The notes under the pieces were generated by a model. That model made no database searches. It was not told the origin of the DNA and saw only the letters and a program-made list of their open reading frames with translations. From Mesostigma viride (taxonomy: Eukaryota; Streptophyta; Mesostigmatophyceae; Mesostigmatales; Mesostigmataceae): DNA of 64,000 nucleotides. Position 1 is the stretch's first letter. The number at the start of each line of letters is the position of its first letter. The translations under genes were made by a program, and so were the position numbers. Positions 11,266 to 21,523 of the stretch are shown here, in pieces. The stretch is taken from the NCBI GenBank assembly GCA_009746045.1, contig RPFO01000594.1, forward strand, positions 974,653-1,038,652, read 5' to 3'.

Positions 11266-13585
11266 ATGGCTGATCCTACCCCTCCGTCGGAGAGCCTGCC
11301 GCCTTCCCCTCCACCACCGGACCCAGAGCTCTACTTCGAGGCCCTTCCGGGCCGCTGGGTGTCACGTTCCAGTTATCCGGGTGGCCTCGTTCAGCCTGCC
11401 CTCCAGGCTCAGCATGCGGCTTTAGTCAGGGCTGCCCTCTTTGGGTCGCGTGGTTCGGCCCGGCCCCGATGATCCGCAACAGCTAGTTGTGCATGGGTTC
11501 GACGATGCCGGGCATTGTCTTTTAGGATGTGGCTCCCGCTGCCCAGCCTTGGGCAGATAGCCGCTGTCCTTCAGTGCCCCCGGGTGTTTTCCTACCTGTC
11601 TACCCCTGTGGGCCGCTCCTGCCTACGGGAGGTGTTCCCTTGGCTTCCGGGCGAGGGCGAGGCAGATGTAGATGACACCCCTGTGACCTCCTACGGGCGG
11701 TCGAGTTCATGGAGATCGCGGACCAGACAGTGGGAGTAGCATTTGGCGACCCTTCCCCTACGGACGCACCAGTCGAGGCGCAGTACACGCCAGAGTATTC
11801 GGCCTCCTCTGCAGCGTCCTCCTCCTCAGTGTCGGCTCCTTCCCCTGTCCCGTCTTCACCACGGTCGACCCGGCGCGCGTCGGTGGAGCCTACCCCTTTG
11901 GGCTCGGATCGTGAGCCTGATCATCTCTCGGCGACTGTTTCTGCGATGCAGGCCAAGATCCAGTCCCTGACCACGGCATTCGGGGCCTTCTTGGCGGCCC
12001 AGGCGCAGGCTCCAGCCACGCCAGGTGGGGTGTCTGTTGTATCTGTGCCCCCTACCCCTTCGGTTGCCTCGGCGCCTACGGTTTCGCCTGCGCTGTGCGA
12101 GCCCTCGGTAGCTGCGGTTTCCTCTGTTGCTGCGGCTCCTACGCCTCCGGCTGTCTCTGCGCCTGCGACCGACGTACCTGCGCCTTCGCGCGAGTCTTCC
12201 GCCCCAGCGGCCGCGCCGCCGTCGTCGCTTCCGGGCCGCCCGCAGCGCCAGCGCCGCCATCGCGGGGTTTCTTTAGCGACCCGGGCGGTCTTCCCAGGCT
12301 TTGGGAGGGTGGTCCCCCGCAGAGGATTCCGGTGCCCGACTGGAGCTTGGATGGTAACCAGTCTTATGCCGGATTGCCTGTCCCTACGGGCCCTGTTTTC
12401 AACATGTGGCCTGAGGGTGCGCCGCCACCGGAGACCGGAGCGCCAGCTGCGGTGGCGGGTCCGTCGCGACCCCCTCCGGCAGCGGGTCCGACGCGACCTC
12501 CTGTTGTACCGGCGCCGTCTGCGTCTGTGCCGGTTCCTACCCCTGCTTCGGCCCCTGCCCCTTCGTCCTCGCGGTCTTTGGCTGCGGTTGTTCGGGCCAG
12601 CGGCCCTGATCCTCGCACCACCCGCGCTGCTGATTCCCTCCGGGAGTTGTCCCAGGGCGATCGGGACCGGGCCCCTTCTGTGGTGCATGCGACGCCGGAG
12701 TCGCGCGACACGCCTGTCCCTGGGTACGGTATGTCTGCGCTCGCCTGCCGACAGTGTGACCTGCCGCGCGCCTCCGCCGAGCTTGCCATTTCGTCCATGT
12801 CCTACGGGTTCTCCCAGGTGTGTCGGGCGCCGCGGGACCGTGGCCTACCCATTGAGACTGATCGGCCTCCTTTCGACATGGTTATTTTAGCTGATCCTGT
12901 GTTCCAGGGCGAGATCCTGGTTCGGCGCGTTCTGTATCGCTGGGCTAGGCGTCACAATGACTTGGACACCTACGGTGGGTTCCAGTGGGCTTACCCTCCG
13001 CCTCTGGGCATTATGGCCTCAGATGCCCTTACGGTAGAGTTTCCTGCGGTGCCGGGTGCTACGTACAGCACGGTTCTCCAGCCCATCCTAGAGTGGGATG
13101 CCCGTCGTCCAGCGCCCATCCCGGGCCAGGGTCTGGACTCCCGTGGCCATCCTCCTCCTCGGGCTAGCGACTACCTCGAGACGTTCGGGTCGCGACAGTG
13201 TGCTCGTCGGTGGCGCTCCCGTGAGGTTCGGCACATCCGGATGTGGCCGTCTAACGTGGAGCCCCTGGTAGATCTGTTCTTCCCGACGGGTTTGCGCCCT
13301 CGGATCCGGTACCATCGCCTACTCCTGCGGGCTCTCTGTTTGATCGCGGTAGAGCCTTTCCTACGCCTCTTTGCCTGTGGTTTCCTGGACTGGGCCCGTG
13401 GCCAGGTCGTTCTTACGCAGCATAGGTATTACTGGGCCTTTCTGGGCCTTTTTCCTGATGGCGTGTGGGCCGATGTTTTCCTCACTGTAGATAGGCATGA
13501 CAATGCCGATGATGTGGCCCACTACCAGGCGTACCTGGATGTTCTGCTGGCCTCTCGTGGCACTTACCAGACGGATGGCAACTAG
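11266..13585 (+). pseudogene. ORF X of family 1 (copy B), frameshifted
   Basis: Second copy of the post-integrase ORF, ATG 75 bp after the integrase stop. Relative to copy A, frame changes fall at different places (near 11445, between 11550 and 11709, and near 12225), so the two copies decayed independently from an ancestral ORF that must have been open. N-terminal PELYFEALPGRWVSR and the Ser/Pro/Ala linker are present. From about 12225 to 13585 a single frame covers the distal linker (GFFSDPGGLPRLWEGGPPQ) and the conserved C-terminal domain (WAYPPPLGIMASDAL, CGFLDWARGQVVLTQ). No known domain recognised. Confidence 0.75.
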
Positions 13586-13955
13586 ATAGAGGGCCTTAGG
13601 CCCGACCTGAGGGTGTTGTCCCTCCGGTATATAGAGTCGCCCTCATATTCTGGCCAGTTGACTGGTCGTTCTTGGTCCTTGGTACTGATTTGTTTACTCT
13701 GTGTGTCCTGCCCAGTGCCGTCCCCCCCGGCAAGGACTCTGTTCCAGGCAGTTAGGGGAACCTACCACCAGGCTTGGTGCTGGCTAACCCTACACCACCC
13801 GGCGTGGTGGTGGAACCGAGTAACACGATTGGTGCTTTGTATCTTGGATGGCCTGCCGATTGTGTTGGTGTGTGCTGGGTGCATTAGGTTTCCTACCCCT
13901 TGGTTTCCTCCCTGTGCGTAGGGAGAGGGCTCCCTACCTTTGTGTGGGGGGGAGG
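13586..13955 (+). other. 3' untranslated region and polypurine tract of copy B
   Basis: Matches the equivalent region of copy A. The last bases, TGTGGGGGGGAGG, are the polypurine tract abutting the LTR. Confidence 0.7.
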
Positions 13956-14521
13956 TGTTACGTCGCGTAACAATTCGTTGTAGTTACGGACGTAAATTAG
14001 GTCCTTTGCTTCGGTTGTTCCTAGGTTACGTGTAGTTCCAACTGGGACACTATTGTCCTCGTAACAGTACTGTGGTACAGTGGGTGCTTTTGGGGCGCCG
14101 CGCCGCGTACTTTATTAGTGGTCCTTATCCTTTGGTAGAATGTAGTGGACCAGCGTGCATCCGTGCATCTGCCTGTGTATCTGTATGCGAGGGCCAGGTC
14201 GGCCCGAGCAGGATGGACCGTTGGTGACCATTTATGCACGTTCCACCCCTCGTGTGGTCACTCGGCGTGTGTTAAATGAATTAACACATATAGGCTTGGG
14301 TCACGGCAGTGTAGTGTGTTTCCTTCCTCTATTCCTGGAATAAACGGGTTCGGGTAAATGGTTGTATGGCGTATTATAGCAACACATATACGTAAATGCA
14401 TTGAGATCAGCTCCGTCTCGTTCGTCTTTCGCTAGGGGTTTGAGTAGAGGAGGCCTGACCAATTTAGGTAGTATCAGGCCCAGTAGAGGTAGAGGTGGAG
14501 GTAGAAGTTCAGGACGTAACA
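13956..14521 (+). repeat. 3' LTR of family 1 copy B
   Basis: 566 bp with the same TGTTACGTC...GACGTAACA ends as the copy A LTR and only scattered substitutions and small indels. Its right edge abuts RNase H sequence of a family 1 element in the opposite orientation (CCCTGACCCTG), so copy B appears to be inserted into copy C. Confidence 0.95.
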
Positions 14522-15300
14522 CCCTGACCCTGATCCTGGAGAAGGACGCCCCCTATAGCTACCTTACTAGCGTCTGTAGCTACCACAAAGGGTTTGGTAG
14601 TATCGGGTAGGATGAGTACGGGAGGAGAAAGGAGTAGGGATTTTAAACACTGAAAAGCAGATTGACACTCGCTACTCCAGAGAAAGGGGATATCTTTCTT
14701 TAATAAATGATTGATAGGGGCTGCTATAGTTGCAAAACGAGGGATAAAATGCCTATAGTACGAGGCAATCCCTAAGAAATTAACTTTTAACGTCGGTAGG
14801 GGTAGGCCAATCCTGAATTGACTTAGTTTTATCCGGGTCGGTAGCGACACCGGCATCTGCCAAACCATGTCCTAAAAAATGGTACACTCCTACCAGAACG
14901 AACTTTAGCACGGCGAGCCCACAAGGAATTTTCAGACATTATTTCTAAGACTTTCTTTAAATCACGTAGGTGCGTTTCAAAATCAGGGGAGTAAATAAGG
15001 ATGTCATCTAAGTAAGCTTGAGCACCAGAAGGATCGTGCTCAGCTAAAGAAACAGAGGAGAAGGAAGGATCCTTTAAATCAGAGGACACTTGGGGAAGGT
15101 GAGAATTACCCATAACAGGTCTAAGCACTTCATTCATCAACATTTGAAAAGAGGCAGGAGAATTACAGAGTCCCATCAAGCCGCTACTCTAAACTGATAA
15201 TGACCAAAAGGGGTAGCAAAGGCGGTTTTATGGCAATCCTCGGGAGCTATATACGCAGTTGCCAAAAACCATCCGCACAATCCAGTACCGTGAAACAAGT
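14522..15300 (-). pseudogene. pol: family 1 RT C-terminal half and start of RNase H (copy C)
   Basis: Minus-strand pieces 15179-14829 and 14868-14522 carry MGLCNSPASFQMLMNEVL, AYLDDILIYSPDFETHL (catalytic YLDD), the SYYRHFIPRFATIAAPINHLL connection and the RNase H DAS motif (VATDASKVAIGG). Frameshifts separate them from each other and from the upstream RT piece. The sequence stops at the LTR of copy B. Confidence 0.88.
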
Positions 15301-15307
15301 GGAACCT

Positions 15308-16759
15308 TTAACCTTTAAATATATCATCAATACGAGGTAGAGGGTATTTAGACTTCACTGTAATATCATTTAACTTCCTATAATCAGTAACTAAACGAAA
15401 CTTGCCATTTGGCTGAGGGACTAACAAGACACCAGCTGAGTAGGGGGAGTTACTAGGCTCTATCAATCCTGCTTCTAAAAGTGACACTAAAATCTGTAAC
15501 TCGGTAGGGCCCATTCTATACATCGGAGAGTGCGTAGGAACTGCACCGTCCTTAATAACTACACGGTGTAAAACAGAACGAGGAGGAGGATAAGAAGGAG
15601 TCTTTTCTTCAAAAACTTTGGAGGAATCTATCACTGCCATGTATCTTACCATTTCGTTTTCAGTAAATCCCACCCCTATAGTATCCACTGTGTTCACATC
15701 TATATCCACACTATTATTAGGGATAGGTATCTCCTGTACTTCTAACTGAAGGAACATACATAATAAATATCCATATTCCTTTAATTCAGATCGCAATTCA
15801 TCATTGGACATTAATACTTCAGGTATAGGTCTTACAGGAGGATCAACAGGTGTAGGGTGGGTAATATCTACCAAGGATAAATTTTCCACTCTATAATGAC
15901 GTTCCGGTACCCAGTAAGAGCTATCTGGAAACCAAATGACCATGGTATCGTAATTAATAGTAATCTTATTATCCTGGTGCCAATCTAATCCTAGTAATAC
16001 ATCAGCGGTAGTGATAGGACCTATAGTGGCCGTAAGGTTGACAGTACGTCCTTGTATGACCAGGGGAAGGGATACCGTACCCGGGGAATGACTGGTGCGA
16101 CCGTCAGCATAATGGACGGTGACAGGATTGGTGTGAGGGATAGGGACTAGTCCTAAACGCTTAACTAGGGCCTCGCTCACAAAGGAGCTAGCCGCCCCGC
16201 TATCCACTAACACAGAGACATTCAAAAGTTCATCAGCATGCAAGAAGGGGTCTACAACAGTGTGGGGAACGGTTAAGCCACCATTCAAAAACATAAGAGG
16301 ACGGACACGTAGTGGTAGGGATGATTCAGCTCCTACAGAAGTTATAAAGACAGGCAGGCAAAAATTATTATCTGGGGTACTATCTAAGGACCTGTCTAGG
16401 TTACCCCCGGCTGAAAGGCCTACTGTTCCCCCTCCCCCCCCACATCCATTGGGACTAACGGCTAACCCCGAAGAAGTCCCTGGCAAAAAAGCCACTGCTG
16501 GAGGGTCGCGAGGGAGCGAAGAGGGTGCAGGAGCCTGATTATCATAGGGGAACCCTGAGGGTCCTGTCTGCACAGCATTCAGCCTACTAGGGGTAGCTGA
16601 GGGAATGCGTCCTGGAGTGGGACGAATAGGAGCACGCTGAGGGGTACGAGGAGGGCGAGCATCGGGATGAGGGGGAGCACCAGAAAGGAACTTGGGGCAC
16701 TCCGCCTTAAGATGGCCCACCTCATGACAGTGATAACACGAGATGTGAGACACATCCAA
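15308..16759 (-). CDS. pol: family 1 zinc knuckle, protease and RT N-terminus in one frame (copy C)
   Basis: 483 codons open on the minus strand. From the N-terminus: CCHC knuckle (CYHCHEVGHLKAEC), Pro-rich linker, protease with VLVDSGAASSFVSEAL and LLGLDWHQD, then the RT entry region (SPYSAGVLLVPQPNGKFR, DYRKLND) ending at PRIDDIFKG by a frameshift. This stretch shows that gag zinc knuckle and pol share a reading frame in family 1, unlike family 2, where gag and pol overlap in different frames. Confidence 0.9.
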   Translation of the reverse strand: MDVSHISCYHCHEVGHLKAECPKFLSGAPPHPDARPPRTPQRAPIRPTPGRIPSATPSRLNAVQTGPSGFPYDNQAPAPSSLPRDPPAVAFLPGTSSGLAVSPNGCGGGGGTVGLSAGGNLDRSLDSTPDNNFCLPVFITSVGAESSLPLRVRPLMFLNGGLTVPHTVVDPFLHADELLNVSVLVDSGAASSFVSEALVKRLGLVPIPHTNPVTVHYADGRTSHSPGTVSLPLVIQGRTVNLTATIGPITTADVLLGLDWHQDNKITINYDTMVIWFPDSSYWVPERHYRVENLSLVDITHPTPVDPPVRPIPEVLMSNDELRSELKEYGYLLCMFLQLEVQEIPIPNNSVDIDVNTVDTIGVGFTENEMVRYMAVIDSSKVFEEKTPSYPPPRSVLHRVVIKDGAVPTHSPMYRMGPTELQILVSLLEAGLIEPSNSPYSAGVLLVPQPNGKFRLVTDYRKLNDITVKSKYPLPRIDDIFKG

Positions 16760-16804
16760 TGCAGATATATCTGTAACGCAAATATCTAATTCTTCTACAT
16801 ATGC

Positions 16805-18105
16805 CTATTCTTCTTCAGGAGTGAGGACAAGGTTATGAACCCTAGTACACAAAGGAGCATGAGCATACATGCAATCAGCAACACGGAGGAGATGGGTAGG
16901 AAGAGGAGTGGTAAAGAAATCTGCTACTCTTAATAGACGCTGTCGCACATGCTTGAGGGGCAGATCAGTGAAACGGTAGGCAGAGAACTGGCGTTTTACC
17001 TCACGTAATAAGGGTCTACTGAGGCCTTGAAGGAAACGAGCACGTACTTCTGCGCCCGACAAATCCCTAATTCGTACCACCTGTGCATCAAATTCTTTCA
17101 TATACTCCTTAAACGGTTTAGTACCTTGCTGCAAAGTACCAAAGGCTAATCTATCCTGCCAATCTGCATCACGAGGAACTAAATGGCTCTCTAACCGCTT
17201 AAACAATCCTGCTACTGAGTTAGGGTAGGCATGAGAGGCCAAGGATTCACACTGAATGAGGTTAGCAAGCTCAGGGGTAATACAGGTAGTAAGATAGTGA
17301 GGGACTAATACATCATCAGGGAGACACCATCTATTATGATTTTGCCACGACTCTGTGTTCTGGGTAAGCAACATAATAAAAGTGAAAAACTGTTGAGGGG
17401 TAGACTTGACATCCAACTTGGGAAGGTTAGCAAAGAGGGGAAGAGCAGGGGGCTTAGGAGGATGGGAAGGATCAGATTTACCCATAGGACCACTGTCTTC
17501 CACTGCCACATAAGAGGGATAGAAAGAAGGAAGAGGAAAGGCTTTGGATAGGGGTCTAGAAGGGGCCACCGTTTCAGGATGGTGCCCATCCATAGGAGAA
17601 GGGAACAGTATATTGTTCACGAAATGAGGAGTAGGCAAAATGATAATAATTTCTGTCGTCTAGAGGCATGGTGCTGAAATCACTATTAACTTCTAACTCA
17701 GCCACACGGGTAGGGACCTGCAGCCTCGTAGGCCGTGTCAGGGTAAGACCAAGAAGCAGGAGGATAAAAGGGAACTGCACTAGGGCGACCAGAAGGGCCT
17801 ACAGGGGCGGAGATACGACCCATGTTATAAGCAGGGATGGAAGGAACCAGGTGAGGAGGAGGCCTAGAAGCATTGTCAGGGAGTGAGGACCTAGTTGAGG
17901 GTTGGCCCAAGGTTGCAGGAGGGGCAGGGGCCTGGTTCACGGTAAAGGAGGGGTCATCACTAAATCTGACACGCATACGTTGCTCAAAGGTAGGAGGGGT
18001 GACAGAGGGACGACGATTGTTATTATTATTATTATTATCATTGTTGGCATTATTAGAATTATTAGTGGTAGGTATAGGTGACATCTCTCCACCCACTAGA
18101 TCCAT
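16805..18105 (-). pseudogene. gag: family 1 gag (copy C)
   Basis: Minus strand. The start ATG at 18105 begins MDLVGGEMSP and is followed by an Asn-rich tract (AAT/AAC microsatellite near 18020-18050) and Pro-rich sequence. Frame shifts once near 17715 (two C missing compared with copy A) into the EVNSDFSTMPLDDRNY region and again near 17590, then the gag core (PHYLTTCITPELANLIQCES, RLESHLVPRDADWQDRL) is open from 17638 to 16805. A stop near 16803 separates it from the zinc knuckle. Copy A lacks the ATG, so this copy is the better guide to the real start. Confidence 0.85.
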
Positions 18106-18355
18106 GTTCAGTTTGAGGAAAAACAATGCAATAAGGAGGAGGACAACGCCCTAAGTTAAAGCAAGGAAAGCAAAAAGGAAAAACTTTTAATGTCCTAAGA
18201 GAGGAAAACAAGTAAAATCAATCCTTTTTAATAACAGTAATGGATAGGGAGCCAAACTCTAAGGTGAGAGGAGTATCTACACTAGAGGAGGATGACACCG
18301 TAGGACGAGGGGGAGATGGAGGTGGTGTAACCAAAACAAGGCTATCTACCGAAGG
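18106..18355 (-). other. family 1 leader, proximal part (copy C)
   Basis: Leader directly upstream of gag, aligned to 385-533 of copy A. No ORF supported by both copies. Confidence 0.5.
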
Positions 18356-20371
18356 CAGTGATGATTCATACGCGATACGCGTCGTACGCGGCCCCAGGTG
18401 TATAATGTATAATACGCGGTGTATAATGTATTATACGCTGATCGTACGCTAACCGTTGAAAACCCCTTTTTTGGCATGATTTTGAGGGGTTTTCAACATT
18501 CTGAGCAACCAAGCATAGTCTGCTGGTGTTTTTCCATACCTTTTGCCTATACATGACATATATAGCATGACCTTTGGCATTGCCACCACTACCTAAATAC
18601 AAGCTTAGTTTCTAACGGTCTAGCTTGATAGTTTCTCTTCAAAATCGAGACAACATGCAACTAAGTATCAATACCAGTATCAATGCACAACTCACTGGAA
18701 AGGATAATAAATTTGTAGAACTCAAGATATGCATGCACTATACATTGCCCCGAGGTGTCGATGACATTGAAGGGCGTCGATGGCATTGAAAGGCGCAAAT
18801 GAATGCCTCGCACAGCTCCTCGTCCAGCTGCTCTTTGCTGAGCCCATAAGGTGCGGGCAAATTACCGTCGGTGGATTGGCCCTTTGATGATCCGCTTGGC
18901 CCAGCCGCCCCAGCAGCGCGCCCCGAGGTGTTGCTGGCATGAGGGGACACCCAGTTAGAGGCGTCGGTTTCTACAACGTCTGCAAGCCTGTCTTTAAGTG
19001 CCGCCCGCACATCAGCCTGCTTCTTGGCGTCACTAGTCGCCTTCCTCTTCCTGGTATTGCTTTCCTTCTCCGCCTGCTCGACCAGCAGCCTGTAACGGAG
19101 TACTCCATCATCCATGTAGTAGTTATTTGTCTGCTGCCGATTCTTGAGGATGCGCTCTTTGCTAATGTATGTCCAGACAGTTTCGGATGTGGCCTCTTCT
19201 TCATCGGGCCGCACATCATCATCGTGTTCCATTGACTCACGTGTCAGCCATGCCTGGATGTCGATATGCTACGATCTAGGTGCCAGACGACCACGACGTT
19301 GCTGGCACACCTTATCACCTTCTTGATCCAGATAAATAGGTGTACGTTTATTTCCAACTATACTGTTGCTTATCACCCTCTTGATGATGAATCTTCAGCC
19401 TTCCCGCCTTCACCTTCCCGCCTTCACAAGTCACAATGAACGCGCTTTTAGCTTTAGTGCACTATACACTAGCTAGCTCATCACGCAATTATTTGTTCCT
19501 ACTACAGGTCGGCGCGCCGCAGTCTAGGCAAGCAAATGCACCCACCTCGTAAGCCAAAAATATGCCAAAAATACAGGGGGGGTGTCCAAAAACAAGAAAA
19601 TTTACACGACGCTGGATTCGAGTAGATCTCGCGAAAACAAGCATGTTTGCCACTGGTCGCAACCCCAGGGGGTCTCTAGGTTAGAAGTTACAGAGCCTCA
19701 AAAACCGTTAACTTAAAGGGTAGGTAGGTAGGGCGCCGGGCCGATATGGGTTTTTTACAACAAAACACTTGGATTTCTGCTAGCTCCCTGTATGGTCGGA
19801 ATTTTGAAACGGTTTGACGGACAAACTGATAGCACTTGGCGAGCTGAACCCAAATCTGCAGTCAAATTTTTGGCAGGTACCATAGAGGGGGGGGGGTTGC
19901 CCGCAAGATGGTGCTGCCCCTAGGCACGGAAGTATGCTGCCATCTGCCACCACTACAAGGCTTCGGCTATCCAGCGCCGTGCCGTGCCAGTATCGCGTCG
20001 CGCCGGCCAATGACCCATTTCAGACAACCGGAATTTTCCCATACACCAATATGCTCAAACGGTAGAGCTCGCGGAGCTGATCATTTTGCTCCCTAGGTCG
20101 ACCCCTACAACCCTTGGGACCTCAGGGTTTTGCTAGGTATAGCGCCTGCGTGCTAGGTAGGTAGGGTCCAAGGGCCAACTTTTGGAAAATTTCAGCGTAT
20201 GTGTCTGATATTTTTGTTTCGGACACCCCCCCTGAAAAATACGCGAAAATACGCAAAAATGCGCAAAAATACGCGTTGCGTATGAAAGTACCCCATTTTC
20301 GTATGCGCCGCTTGCGTATCGCGCATAATACGCTAAATACGGCGTATAATACGGCGTATGAATCATCACTG
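18356..20371. mobile_element. hAT-type DNA transposon, 2016 bp
   Basis: Perfect 18-bp TIRs CAGTGATGATTCATACGC at both ends, flanked by a perfect 8-bp target duplication ACCGAAGG (18348-18355 and 20372-20379). An 8-bp TSD with CAGTG ends is diagnostic of the hAT superfamily. Both ends carry repeated subterminal GTATAATACG-like motifs, possible transposase binding sites. No full hAT transposase is visible, so it is a non-autonomous copy. It interrupts the leader of family 1 copy C. Confidence 0.92.
18738..19232 (-). CDS. uncharacterised ORF inside the hAT element
   Basis: 164 codons, minus strand, from an ATG at 19232. N-terminal acidic stretch (EHDDDVRPDEEEA), then a Lys/Arg/Glu-rich, probably helical segment (EQAEKESNTRKRKATSDAKK) and a Ser/Gly/Ala-rich tail. 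The frame stays open upstream (WLTRES before the Met). I recognise no transposase signature (no hAT dimerisation motif). It could be a captured host exon or a decayed fragment; codon context resembles neither flanking LTR element. Confidence 0.35.
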   Translation of the reverse strand: MEHDDDVRPDEEEATSETVWTYISKERILKNRQQTNNYYMDDGVLRYRLLVEQAEKESNTRKRKATSDAKKQADVRAALKDRLADVVETDASNWVSPHASNTSGRAAGAAGPSGSSKGQSTDGNLPAPYGLSKEQLDEELCEAFICAFQCHRRPSMSSTPRGNV

Positions 20372-20379
20372 ACCGAAGG

Positions 20380-21292
20380 GCGAGCAAGAGGAGCAGGAAA
20401 AGAACGTCTTGGGGGTACAGCACCAGAGGTAGGGGCTGCAGGAAGGGTAGAAGTATAGTGACAGGGGAAGGACGTATTGGCTCACTGGCCCGTTGCTGGG
20501 CAGCCCTAACCTTAGGGGTATCAGGAGGGTTACCTTGTACATTGAAGGCAGGGGTAGGGGAAGACCGATCAGGTTTCATAGGCAATAGTAGGCACTGATA
20601 TGGGAGTCGTTAAAAGATGGCGCCCAAATGGTCGTCGATGACCAACGCCGTAGCCGAGGAACTCCTGCTGTGGGGTACAATACCAACCACAAGGGTCTAA
20701 ACGTAGGCATATACATCCAAGCGTAAAAGAGAGTGGAAGGCGATGAACAACGTTCTAGCATCGGCGACTAGCCGAATCTATTCCTAGGCACTTTCCTATT
20801 CTAGCCGAATCGATAACGGGAACCTAATGAACGGGTAGGAGGCACTTGAGGTGGAGGAGGTCCTATCTCTCCTCCCCCCTCCACAAAGCATCTATGATGC
20901 TCGCCTATAGCTAACGAGCATATAAGAAAACGCAGCAGCATGCACGGAAAAGAGGTGTAGTCTAAAGGGACGCTAATCGTCCCACTATCCATCACTATTG
21001 AACCGTCAAACCCACTAGCTAACGTCAAACAGCACCCAGCAAGGAAATGCACACACAGAAGGAAAAGGAAAAGGAACTAGCTACGTGAGGAGTTATCCGC
21101 TTTGAGCAGGTCTAACTTCTAGGCAGGGCGTGTCCCGAATCGGGCAGCACTACCCCCCTAGCTTGCAGGCGACCCGCCCATTACCTGTCAAGAGGTTGTC
21201 TTCTTCTGTGCCCTGGCCGCGGAAGGCCTCTGGCGTATAGGTATAGGGTTGCAAGGGAACTTCGTCGCGTCTACCTAAACCTCCGCTACCAT
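20380..21292 (-). other. family 1 leader, distal part (copy C)
   Basis: Continuation of the leader between the hAT element and the 5' LTR. On the minus strand the Arg/Gly-rich LTR frame stays open across the LTR edge for about 50 codons (NGSGGLGRRDEVPLQPYTY, then FRGQGTEEDN) to a stop near 21150. ACAG/GTAATG near 21185 resembles a splice donor, and the pyrimidine-rich run followed by TTAG near 21020 resembles an acceptor. Other short frames are not supported by a second copy. Confidence 0.4.
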
Positions 21293-21523
21293 TGTTACGT
21301 CCTGGCTCGACTCTATCCCCAACACCTCGCCTAACCTTACCTAAGTGAGGATGCACATACCTAGGAGTGAGGAGCTATATTGGCTATAAGACCTAGGACG
21401 CGACGACTCTGCTTCTCAATGCATTCCATTATAATACGCCATATACCGAATAAAACCAGGGTACTACGAAGGAAACAATACTACACTGCCATGACCCAAG
21501 CCTATATGTGTTAATTCATTTAA
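21293..21523 (-). repeat. 5' LTR of family 1 copy C, internal-side part
   Basis: On the minus strand this runs from TTAAATGAATTAACACATAT to GACGTAACA, the right-hand half of the family 1 LTR. It is diverged from 9490-9728 but alignable (AGGCTTGGGTCA, GTATGGCGTATTA). It is separated from the other half by K1. Confidence 0.85.

Larger units (their letters stand above)
9729..14521 (+). mobile_element. Ty3/gypsy family 1 copy B, 3' portion
   Basis: Begins abruptly within the integrase zinc-finger region, exactly at the outer edge of copy A's LTR, and continues through integrase, ORF X, polypurine tract and a complete 3' LTR. The simplest reading is that copy A inserted into its integrase gene, leaving gag to early integrase to the left of the window. 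The base sequence after the junction starts CTGCC, so a 5-bp target duplication CTGCC is predicted beyond copy A's missing 5' LTR. Confidence 0.85.

Noticed and set aside
20585-20800. A decayed hybrid-binding domain in the leader of family 1 copy C, by analogy with family 2
   Set aside because: One minus-strand frame gives VVGIVPHSRS...VIDDHLGAIF, faintly like the family 2 domain, but it needs stop read-through and lacks the YYAV and W-C landmarks. Too weak without a profile search.
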